From CAYOVG01 sp964407285 (GTDB lineage: Bacteria; Desulfobacterota; Syntrophobacteria; Syntrophobacterales; Syntrophobacteraceae), in assembly GCA_964407285.1 (NCBI GenBank), contig CAYOVG010000131.1:1-17118 (forward strand): a stretch of 17,118 bases of DNA, in the 5' to 3' direction. Shown one piece after another: positions 7,115 to 13,571 of this stretch (its first letter is position 1; each line of letters starts with the position of its first letter). The translations under genes were made by a program, and so were the position numbers. The notes below the pieces were generated by a model. That model saw nothing but the letters and a program-made list of their open reading frames with translations, was not told the DNA's origin and did not search any database.

Positions 7115-7576
7115 ATCATCCGATCTCGAGGTCGGCAGCTTCACGATTTCAAACCAGTACCTCTCGAGCACTTTGATCAGTTCGACCAGGGCCTGAAACT
7201 TCACCGGCTTCACGACGAATGAGTTTGCCCCGGTGCTGTAGCTTGCCAGGATATCCACCTGTTCCCTGGAAGTGGTGAGAATGACGATGGGAATGCTTCG
7301 AAGTTCGGGGTCCGCTTTGATCTCTTTCAACGCCTGCCGCCCGTCCTTCCTGGGCATATTCAGATCGAGCAGGATAATCCCGGGCTTAGGGGCCGAGGCC
7401 GGGTCCGCATACTTGCCTCTCCGGTGGAGGTAGTCCATCAACTCCTCGCCATCCGCTACAAACCGCAGATCGTTGCATAACTTGCTCTCCTTGAAAGCCT
7501 CCTTGACGAGCAGGCAATCATCCTCGTCGTCATCGGCCATGAGTATCGTAATGACGTCTCCACGGCACTTATCCAC
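7112..7576 (-). CDS. Rcp1-like single-domain response regulator
   Basis: A 154-residue stand-alone receiver, close kin of the regulator ending at 4043: both share ADDDEDD, MDYL.RRGKYADPA, LLDLNMPRKDG and ILTTS blocks. The phospho-acceptor is Asp71, with Thr101 and Lys123 (VVKPV) in place, so phosphorylation chemistry should be intact. The start is taken as GTG at 7576: it has AAGGAG at 7584-7589 seven bases upstream and lines up with the start of the paralog. A longer frame to 7726 would add residues that are really the shifted tail of the decayed kinase upstream. The C-terminus is longer than in the paralog (VLERYWFEIVKLP). Its partner kinase gene directly upstream is broken, so its phosphate source must be another kinase. 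An 18-bp hairpin begins at its stop codon. Confidence 0.92.
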   Translation of the reverse strand: MDKCRGDVITILMADDDEDDCLLVKEAFKESKLCNDLRFVADGEELMDYLHRRGKYADPASAPKPGIILLDLNMPRKDGRQALKEIKADPELRSIPIVILTTSREQVDILASYSTGANSFVVKPVKFQALVELIKVLERYWFEIVKLPTSRSDD

Positions 7577-7579
7577 TGG

Positions 7580-8170
7580 ACAACTCCTTCTTCTTTCGGC
7601 TGCTCTACCGGCAATGTGACGATAAATGACGATCCCGTGCGCGGCGTGCTTCCGGCCGCAATGGTTTCGCAACGACGTTCCATTGCCCTTTGGCTTTAGG
7701 CAAATTCCGTGCCGGTACCGTTGCATTCATATCTTCCACTCAGCCGTTGGAAGCCGGATCGACCTCCAATGCCGCCAGGTCCGCCATTTTCGCTTTTCCC
7801 CAATTTCTACTTTTCCTTCCGTTTCTTCGATGAGCGCCCTAACATCCATCGCGGTTTCTCTCGCCGGTTCAACGAGACCGGGCGGGGGAAAGGGCTTCCG
7901 GAGTAGTGGGCAGCCGGGAGTACTCGAGCAGGTCGTGGATCAGGTCTTTCATGCGCGCGGCCGAGCGCTTCCATGTGCATAAGGTAATCAGCGCTCCCGG
8001 CATGGAGAACATGTCCGCGCCGATCTTTTGCGCGGTCGGCGGAAACCGGGACCTTTCGGAGCGATTTCCGCCGACCGCGCGAAGCGATGGAGGCAAAAGC
8101 CTGCAGTTCTGCGGTTCTTCGTTGCGGTTGTGGAGCGTGCGCGCTCAACTCGACACGGATCAAGAGGATT
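7580..8170 (-). pseudogene. Decayed sensor histidine kinase, multiple frameshifts, active His lost
   Basis: Pieces of one kinase can be read in order on the minus strand, but only by changing frame several times. First (8160-7960) comes a coiled coil, VELSAHAPQPQRRTAELQAF, then a HisKA core ASIASRGRRKSLRKV. In family members this reads like VASHDLQEPLRKV, so the phospho-acceptor His is now Arg (codon 8079-8077). Next, in another frame, AARMKDLIHDLLEYSRL; then, in a third, PARETAMDVRALIEETEGKV; then MADLAALEVDPASNG before a stop. Most of the HATPase is deleted, and the reading resumes with the tail ERRCETIAAGSTPRTGSSF and IVTLPVEQPKEEGVVQ. This tail ends at the start of the Rcp1-like regulator, the usual kinase-regulator order. 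The gene cannot make a working kinase. The boundaries are approximate, and no sensor domain was recognised upstream. Confidence 0.8.
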
Positions 8171-8374
8171 TGGAGACCCGGATGAAGCGCGCCGCGTAAG
8201 AGGGGTCCATCCGTTTTCCCTGCCGGAGCGCCGTTGCGGAAAAGTTGCGCCGTTTTTCGAAGTGACTGCAAGGAACGCCGGTCTTATCTTATGGTTACGT
8301 GTTTCCTTGAAAATGGCCTACATAGTTGAATCCATGGTGGAATGGCAGAGAATCATTTCTCGAGACGATGAACC

Positions 8375-8409
8375 GCGGCTCCACTCATGAGCGGCGCCGC
8401 TTTTTCTTT
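8375..8409 (+). terminator. Palindrome plus T-run ahead of the large kinase gene
   Basis: The perfect 12-bp palindrome AGCGGCGCCGCT (8390-8401) is followed directly by TTTTTCTTT. An alternative stem pairs GCGGC (8375-8379) with GCCGC (8396-8400). This resembles an intrinsic terminator or attenuator in the leader of the kinase that starts at 8431. It also argues against the longer in-frame start at 8326, which would put this structure inside the coding region. Confidence 0.4.
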
Positions 8410-8430
8410 ATGGATGAAGGCAGCGGTGAT

Positions 8431-10950
8431 ATGGATGAGCGCCTGGTGAAATTGCTCCTCATAGAGGATGACGAAGATGACTACATACTGGTAAGGGACA
8501 TGCTGTCGGAGATCGGGTCACCGGGATTTCGCCTGGACTGGGTGGACACCTACCGGGACGGCATCGAAGCGATATGCCGGGACGAACACGATGCCTACCT
8601 CCTCGACTACCGCCTCGGGGAGGGGAGCGGGCTGGAACTCCTGCGGGAGGCGGTGAGGAACGGCTGCGAGAGGCCGATCATCCTCCTGACCGGCCAGGGG
8701 GATTACGAAATCGACATCGAGGCGATGAGAGCCGGGGCCGCGGACTACCTCATCAAGGGGCAGATCCGCCCCGACCTGCTGGAGCGGGCGATACGCTATT
8801 CGATTGAGCGCAAACGGGCGGAGGTGTCTCTTCGCAAGGCCCACGACGAACTGGAGATGCGCGTGCGCGAGCGGACGGCCGACCTCACCGCCGCCAACCA
8901 GGAATTGCGCAACGAGATCGCCGAGCGGCGGCGAGTGGAGGATGCGCTCGGGGAAAGCGAGGCGCGGTACCGCAACCTGGTCGAAACGGCAATGGACATC
9001 ATCTTCACCATCCTGCCCGACATGAGGATTTCCAGCCTCAATTCCGCGTTCGAAAAGATTACCGGCCGGCCGGTTTCCGAATGGATCGGCAAGGAGTTCA
9101 CCGAACTCGTGCATCCCGATGATCTGGAGTTCGCCGTGGAAATGTTCAAAGAGACGATGGCTGGGAAAGAGAACCCCTCGGGCGAGGTGCGGGTCCGGAC
9201 GAAATGGGGCGGTTATCGAATGCTCGAATTCAAGGCCGTGGCGCAATCCAGGATGGGGCGCGTGGAAGGGGTCGCGGGCACGGCGCGTGACATCACGGAG
9301 CGCAAAAGGGACGAGGAGCGAATCGCGCAGCAAAACGAGTTCCTCAGAACCATACTGGAATCGCTCTCACACCCCTTCTACGTGCTCGACGCCTCGGACT
9401 ACTCGATCAAGATGGCGAATTCGGCCGCTATTCCGGCGGAACTCCCTTCGAACATGGCGTGTTGCGCGACCGGATACAGCGGCAACCAGGTCTGCGGCGT
9501 GTCGAGGCATTTTTGTCCGGTGGAGGAGATCAAGAAGACCAAACAGCCCCTTGTCTCCGAACATATTCATTATGACCCGAGAGGAGGCATGAGGCACATC
9601 GAAGTTCACGGCCATCCGATCCTGAACAGCGCGGGTGAGGTGGCGCAGGTGATCGAATACACGCTCGATATTACCGAGCGAAAGCGAATGGAAGAGGACC
9701 TTCGCAAGGCCCGTGACGAACTGGAAGCTCGCGTCCGGGAGCGGACGGCGGAGCTTGCGAGGTCCAACGAGGCGTTGAGGCTCGAAAAGTCGCGTCTTCA
9801 CGCCCTCTGGGAGTTGAGCCGGATGGATAACGCCTCGACGGAGGATATAACGGGTTTTGTGCTGGAACAGCAGGTGAATCTGACCGGCAGCAAGCTGGGG
9901 GCGCTCGGGTTCGTGAGCGAGGACGAGGCTTCCGTAACCCTCCACGTATGGCCTGCCGAAGCCGCGGGACCGGATAAGGCCGACGGCCGTCCGTTCCACT
10001 ACCCGGTAGAGAAGGCGGGAGCATGGGCGGATGCCGTGCGGAAGAGAAAACCCGTGGTTTTGAATCACTACATGCACTCCGGCGTTAAGGCCGGATTTCC
10101 GGAAGGTTTTACGGCCGTTTACCGGATGATGAGCGTGCCCGTATTCGACAGGGAGAAGATCGTCGCCGTAGCGCTCGTGGCGAACAAGGACGAGGAGTAC
10201 AACCTGTCGGACGTACGCCAACTCACGTTGCTTATCGATGGGATGTGGAGGCTCATCCAGCAGCAGCAGGCGGAAAGAATGCTGCGGGAAGCCGAGCGTC
10301 TCGCCGCGATAGGAAGGGCCCTCTCCAGCGTGGCGCACGATATGAAGACCCCGCTGATAGCCATTGGCGGATTCACCCAGATGGTGCACAGGCATCTCGA
10401 GGAAAACAGTCCCGACCGCTCCAGGCTCGAAATCGTAATCAACGAGACCCGGCGGCTCGAATCCATGATCAAGGAGATGCTCGACTTCTCCAGACCCCTC
10501 GAACTGACGCGAACGAGGGAGGACCTGGGCCGCATTGTCGCCGAGAGCGTGGCGGTCGTCGAGAACGCGGCGCGGGAGAGGCGGATCGATGTCCGGACCG
10601 AACTGGACAGGGACCTCTCGGTCCCCGTGGACTCCATGCGCATGAAGCAGGTGATCATCAACCTGGTGATGAACGCGATCCAGGCTTCGTCCGACGGTGA
10701 AACGGTAATGGTTTCCGCTCGAAGGAACGGAAACAGCGCGGTCGTCGATGTGGCCGATTGCGGTTGCGGTATTCCCCCCGAGAAGAGAGAGGATATATTC
10801 CTTCCTTTTTTCTCCACGAAGAAGGAAGGGACCGGACTGGGACTCGCCATTGTGAAAAAAATCGTTGACGCGCACCGCGGAAAGATCAGGATACTGGACA
10901 ACTCCGGGAAGGGTGTTGTCTTCAGGATATTGATACCTCTAAATACATAA
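8431..10950 (+). CDS. Multi-domain sensor histidine kinase (REC-PAS-PAS-GAF-HisKA-HATPase)
   Basis: An 839-residue cytosolic hybrid kinase. The receiver (about 5-125) has IEDDEDD, phospho-acceptor Asp59, Thr87 and Lys109. A coiled coil leads to PAS1 (about 175-290, ending ARDITERKR) and PAS2 (about 300-418, ending LDITERKR). PAS2 carries four cysteines at 344, 345, 355 and 362 in a CC...C...C loop before PVEEIKK. A second coiled coil leads to a GAF domain (about 455-605) and then to HisKA with SSVAHDMKTPL (His636). The HATPase has NLVMNAIQA (Asn748), DCGCGI (from 776) and EGTGLGLAI, so catalysis should work. The frame is open back to 8326, with ATGs at 8326, 8410 and 8431. The last is chosen because it puts the receiver six residues in, as in the minus-strand paralog, and GAAGG lies 10 nt upstream. 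It diverges from the decayed kinase at 7580-8170. The Cys loop may bind a metal or heme, which is inference. Confidence 0.93.
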   Translation: MDERLVKLLLIEDDEDDYILVRDMLSEIGSPGFRLDWVDTYRDGIEAICRDEHDAYLLDYRLGEGSGLELLREAVRNGCERPIILLTGQGDYEIDIEAMRAGAADYLIKGQIRPDLLERAIRYSIERKRAEVSLRKAHDELEMRVRERTADLTAANQELRNEIAERRRVEDALGESEARYRNLVETAMDIIFTILPDMRISSLNSAFEKITGRPVSEWIGKEFTELVHPDDLEFAVEMFKETMAGKENPSGEVRVRTKWGGYRMLEFKAVAQSRMGRVEGVAGTARDITERKRDEERIAQQNEFLRTILESLSHPFYVLDASDYSIKMANSAAIPAELPSNMACCATGYSGNQVCGVSRHFCPVEEIKKTKQPLVSEHIHYDPRGGMRHIEVHGHPILNSAGEVAQVIEYTLDITERKRMEEDLRKARDELEARVRERTAELARSNEALRLEKSRLHALWELSRMDNASTEDITGFVLEQQVNLTGSKLGALGFVSEDEASVTLHVWPAEAAGPDKADGRPFHYPVEKAGAWADAVRKRKPVVLNHYMHSGVKAGFPEGFTAVYRMMSVPVFDREKIVAVALVANKDEEYNLSDVRQLTLLIDGMWRLIQQQQAERMLREAERLAAIGRALSSVAHDMKTPLIAIGGFTQMVHRHLEENSPDRSRLEIVINETRRLESMIKEMLDFSRPLELTRTREDLGRIVAESVAVVENAARERRIDVRTELDRDLSVPVDSMRMKQVIINLVMNAIQASSDGETVMVSARRNGNSAVVDVADCGCGIPPEKREDIFLPFFSTKKEGTGLGLAIVKKIVDAHRGKIRILDNSGKGVVFRILIPLNT

Positions 10951-11188
10951 AAAGCGTTTGCATTTTCAAAATGCGTAATGTAGGATCGATAAGGTTCCGG
11001 TGTAAACATATGATGAGTTGTGTATAGCCGGATGCGGAGTGGAACCGGCGAGCATCCGGGGCGCGCTCCCGCCGGTTGCAGGTATGGTTGTCCTTGTGCT
11101 TAGTCGAGAATTATACGGGGGCGCGACGCCATCGGCATGCGGATCTGGGATTAAGAGCAATGCCTTTCAAATAAGCCGACTACCGTCG

Positions 11189-11206
11189 CCCCCACGAAAG
11201 TGGGGG
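11189..11206. repeat. 7-bp hairpin with GAAA tetraloop
   Basis: CCCCCAC (11189-11195) and GTGGGGG (11200-11206) enclose the stable tetraloop GAAA. No T-run follows, so it is noted as RNA structure or as part of the dispersed repeat. Confidence 0.5.
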
Positions 11207-11230
11207 GCCGGAAAGCCTCGTAAGATCTGG

Positions 11231-11255
11231 ATTCCCGCTTAAAGCATGCGGGAAT
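11231..11255. repeat. ATTCCCGC...GCGGGAAT dispersed-type palindrome
   Basis: ATTCCCGC (11231-11238) and GCGGGAAT (11248-11255) are perfectly complementary around 9 nt, in the context CTGG...GACGG. Very similar intergenic palindromes occur in many copies in some proteobacterial genomes. Copy number here cannot be judged from one window. Confidence 0.55.
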
Positions 11256-11347
11256 GACGGGTGAGGGGCCGGCCCGAATGGGTTATCCGAGGCGCCCGCT
11301 GAGCAATGCTCCCTTATTTGAAAGGTATTGGGATTAAGAGGTATTAT

Positions 11348-11518
11348 ATGGGAATAGCGGGTTTGATCATCGGGCTGAGCTTAGTCATTGCGCTGCTCGG
11401 GAAGAACCGGAAGCTGGGGTTTTGGGGATACCTTTTTTTTTCCTTGCTCTTTACTCCCATTCTGGGGTTTATCGTGCTTCTCGCCTCGGACAAGAAGCGG
11501 GATGACGATGGTCGATGA
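11348..11518 (+). CDS. Small two-helix membrane protein
   Basis: A 56-residue protein with two predicted membrane helices (about 2-17 and 23-45) and a charged C-terminal tail (SDKKRDDDGR). The second helix with its GFWGYLFFSLLFTPILGF motif resembles small hypothetical membrane proteins seen widely in bacteria, for which no function is known. ATG 11348 is chosen because AAGAGG at 11336-11341 stands six bases upstream. An in-frame ATG at 11306 would add 14 residues and lies inside the inverted-repeat arm. The gene begins right after the repeat-rich element, whose right-hand copy of TGGGATTAAGAG supplies its Shine-Dalgarno. I can suggest no role beyond membrane location. Confidence 0.7.
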   Translation: MGIAGLIIGLSLVIALLGKNRKLGFWGYLFFSLLFTPILGFIVLLASDKKRDDDGR

Positions 11519-11753
11519 CGAAGCCCGCCCGGTTTCGGACCGCATGTGACGGCCCCTGCCGGGGCGCGGTCGTATTCCGTTCGGCATTCGGGCGAACCTT
11601 CCGGTTTAGGGCTCCAACCATTTGCTCTTTCGCGGTCGCGGCCGGGAGCAAGCGTTTTCATCGGCGGGGGCCGAATCGCATCCCGAAGCCGTATAGCGGC
11701 GGGACCGGAGAACAAGACTCTAAACGTCAAACATATCGTTGTATGCGCAGGGT

Positions 11754-12464
11754 ATGAGCAACAAGATAAATATCATTTTTCTTCCTTTTGCGGGCGGCAG
11801 TTGCTATTCTTACAGGAGTTTCGAGAAGTATTTGTCTGATTTCGCCCATCCGGTCGCCATCGATCTTCCCGGCCACGGAAGGAGGCTGAGAGAACCTTTG
11901 CTTACCGATATCCACCAGATGGTGGAGGATGCGTTTCTCCAGGTCAGGCGCCTGGTTCACAAGCCTTATGCAATATACGGACACAGCCTGGGGGGGCTGT
12001 TGGGATACCTGCTGGCGAAGCAGTTGGTTTTTTCCGGGGCCGAAGCTCCGATGCACCTCTTCGTGTCCGGGCGCGGCGGTCCGTCGGTGGTGAGCCGGGA
12101 GAGGGACATCTACCTGCTTCCCAGGGACAAGTTTTTCGAGAAGGTCAAGGAGTACGGGGGGACCCCCGATGAGGTGCTCCGGGAAGAAGACCTGATGAGG
12201 TTTTTCGAACCGATTCTCAGGGCCGATTTCGAGGCCCTGGAAACGTATGAGTATGAAGAAGACGGATTGCTGCACGTACCCGTGACCGCGATGATCGGTT
12301 CGGAAGAGAGAACCACGTATGCCGACGCGCTCAGGTGGCGGGAAGTGTCGTCAGGAGAAGTATCGATCAAGCAGTTTCCCGGCCGGCATTTTTTCATCTT
12401 CGATCACCTGCCGGAGGTTTGCGCGGTCGTGCGGGATTGTCTGCAGCCCGTCGCCAGGCATTGA
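11754..12464 (+). CDS. Type II thioesterase-like alpha/beta hydrolase
   Basis: A 236-residue cytosolic hydrolase of the type II (editing) thioesterase family, which frees misprimed acyl groups from carrier proteins of NRPS/PKS or fatty acid systems. The N-terminal strand FLPFAGGSCYSYRSF, the oxyanion segment IDLPGHGRRLREP, the nucleophile elbow YGHSLGG and the C-terminal PGRHFFIFDH (catalytic His) all fit. The catalytic acid is doubtful. Family members usually have G-x-x-D-P after the penultimate strand; here the segment reads MIGSEERTT, so Asp is replaced by Glu or lost. The ATG at 11754 is preferred over TTG 11739 because it starts at MSNKIN, as in relatives; no good Shine-Dalgarno is visible. 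No carrier-protein or synthetase gene is in the window, so its substrate is unknown. Confidence 0.88.
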   Translation: MSNKINIIFLPFAGGSCYSYRSFEKYLSDFAHPVAIDLPGHGRRLREPLLTDIHQMVEDAFLQVRRLVHKPYAIYGHSLGGLLGYLLAKQLVFSGAEAPMHLFVSGRGGPSVVSRERDIYLLPRDKFFEKVKEYGGTPDEVLREEDLMRFFEPILRADFEALETYEYEEDGLLHVPVTAMIGSEERTTYADALRWREVSSGEVSIKQFPGRHFFIFDHLPEVCAVVRDCLQPVARH

Positions 12465-12583
12465 TTTTCCCTGGATTGCGCCGAAGCGGCAGGCGGGTGG
12501 AGGACTGGAGGGTGTTCTCCACGGTGTGTAGCGGGTGGGAAGGAAGCATCCATTTCTCAAACTGGTCTCTTTAGGAGGATAAG

Positions 12584-13096
12584 ATGGAATCAGAAGTGAA
12601 GGTAGTGGACCTGGACAAGGCCGTTCAGGAATCCGATCATTACATCAAGCAGCATGTATGGGGTTCGGTCGCTTTGGGGTTGCTTCCCATTCCCATTGTC
12701 GACTTTGCCGGTCTTTCCGCCATTCAGTTGAACATGATCAGGAAGATCGCCGGTGCGTTCGAAGTGCCTTTCATGAAGTATAAGGTCAAGACCTTCATCG
12801 GCGCTCTCGTGGGCGGCGGCGTTCCGACGGCTCTGGGTCCCGTGCTGGGCAGCCTGATCAAGGTAGTCCCCATCGTCGGACAGACCGCCGGCGCGTTGAC
12901 GATGTCCGCCATGGGGGGCGCATCGACATACGCCATCGGGAAGGTGTTCGTCATGCACTTCGCTTCGGGTGGAACGTTCCTGGATTTCGATCCGGAGAAG
13001 GTTAAGGAATACTACAGTGTCCTGCTGAAGGAAGGCGAGAAGTTCGTTGCGAGCATGAAGAGCGGCAGCGGCCCCAAAGTAGACAAACCCGTTTAA
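12584..13096 (+). CDS. DUF697-like membrane protein
   Basis: A 170-residue protein with a cytosolic N-terminus, a hydrophobic segment at about 26-50 (GSVALGLLPIPIVDFAGLSA followed by QLNMIRKIA), and a second hydrophobic region at about 68-125 rich in Gly and Ala. The pattern of Pro-Ile-Pro-hydrophobic followed by QL.MIRKIA fits the DUF697 family of inner-membrane proteins. That family is often fused or adjacent to small GTPase domains; no GTPase is present here. A perfect AGGAGG (12573-12578) five bases upstream fixes the ATG. The C-terminus is a charged helix ending KSGSGPKVDKPV. It follows the thioesterase gene by 119 bp and precedes the NTPase gene by 475 bp. The molecular function of the family is not established. 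Confidence 0.8.
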   Translation: MESEVKVVDLDKAVQESDHYIKQHVWGSVALGLLPIPIVDFAGLSAIQLNMIRKIAGAFEVPFMKYKVKTFIGALVGGGVPTALGPVLGSLIKVVPIVGQTAGALTMSAMGGASTYAIGKVFVMHFASGGTFLDFDPEKVKEYYSVLLKEGEKFVASMKSGSGPKVDKPV

Positions 13097-13468
13097 GCCG
13101 GCATGGGTGCAATCCGAATACGGGGCCTGGTGTGAAAGGACCGTTGCCGCCGATGAACGGGCGATGAGCGCTCTTTCCCGTGCCCGGCGTCGAGAGAATT
13201 CCACAGGCCCTCGTATTAAAATGAGGTAAAAGACCGTGTTGGAGTTGCATTTCTCCGACCCTTGACATCCGACTTCCGTCATCAAAGCGTTGCCCGCCTT
13301 AGCGTTTCGTCAACCCGCATCTTCACAGGAACTTATATACCCGTCTGTCAATCCATCCGTCATCGCTACCTTGCGGATGAATGAAGACGCTCCCGCATGC
13401 GCTCACTCCGGAAGACTTTCTCTGCTCAAGCCGCGCTTCACCAAACGGCTACGGTATTTCGGGACGAG

Positions 13469-13487
13469 AAATGTATTCAAATGTATT
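13469..13487. repeat. Direct repeat AAATGTATT x2 with 10-bp period
   Basis: AAATGTATT occurs at 13469-13477 and again at 13479-13487. The 10-bp period puts both copies on the same DNA face, as regulator half-sites often are, and the pair overlaps the -35 element of the promoter candidate. Confidence 0.4.
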
Positions 13488-13504
13488 TCATAGTATGAGA
13501 TAAT
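13476..13504 (+). promoter_or_regulatory. Sigma70-like promoter candidate for the NTPase gene
   Basis: TTCAAA (13476-13481, 4 of 6) and GATAAT (13499-13504, 5 of 6) are separated by the ideal 17 bp. They lie 67 bp before the GTG start, giving a leader of about 60 nt. The assignment is by eye only. Confidence 0.45.
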
Positions 13505-13571
13505 AACGATGTGAAGTTCATACCAGGCTTTTCCCCTGAACATACATGACCACCATACATGAGGTGATGCC

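Larger units (their letters stand above)
11158..11330. repeat. Element-like segment bounded by 18-bp inverted repeats
   Basis: CAATGCCTTTCAAATAAG at 11158-11175 matches the reverse complement of 11313-11330 with one mismatch. The segment between encloses two hairpins. Direct copies of TGGGATTAAGAG (near 11147 and 11329) and GAGCAATGC (near 11155 and 11301) lie at the edges. The whole is about 173 bp, a size typical of miniature inverted-repeat or REP-type elements. No transposase is present. Confidence 0.45.
10951..11347. other. Repeat-rich intergenic region
   Basis: No gene is supported. The first 200 nt show nothing clear. From about 11147 onward the region is full of short repeats: two hairpins, an 18-bp inverted repeat with one mismatch, and direct copies of TGGGATTAAGAG and GAGCAATGC. 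These are listed separately. Confidence 0.6.
13097..13571. other. Intergenic region ahead of the NTPase gene
   Basis: No gene is supported in these 475 bases. The last 100 are AT-rich compared with the flanks and hold the promoter candidate and the 10-bp-spaced direct repeat listed separately. Confidence 0.6.

Noticed and set aside
6888..7115. 76-residue N-terminal extension of the receiver-PAS kinase
   Set aside because: The extension shows no domain or signal peptide and crosses the 18-bp inverted repeat; GTG 6887 has an AGGAGG at the right distance.
7112..7726. 204-residue version of the response regulator
   Set aside because: The extra N-terminal residues are an out-of-frame reading of the decayed kinase tail; the GTG at 7576 has the Shine-Dalgarno and matches the paralog.
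8347..8363. Sigma54 promoter (TGGCA box) ahead of the large kinase
   Set aside because: TGGCAG is present, but the required GC at the -12 position with correct spacing is missing.
9367..10875. 502-codon open frame on the minus strand
   Set aside because: It lies wholly opposite the large kinase gene and has no domain character; GC-rich coding sequence commonly leaves the antisense frame open.
12590..13285. 231-codon open frame on the minus strand
   Set aside because: It is antisense to the DUF697-like gene, which has a perfect Shine-Dalgarno and clear membrane segments.
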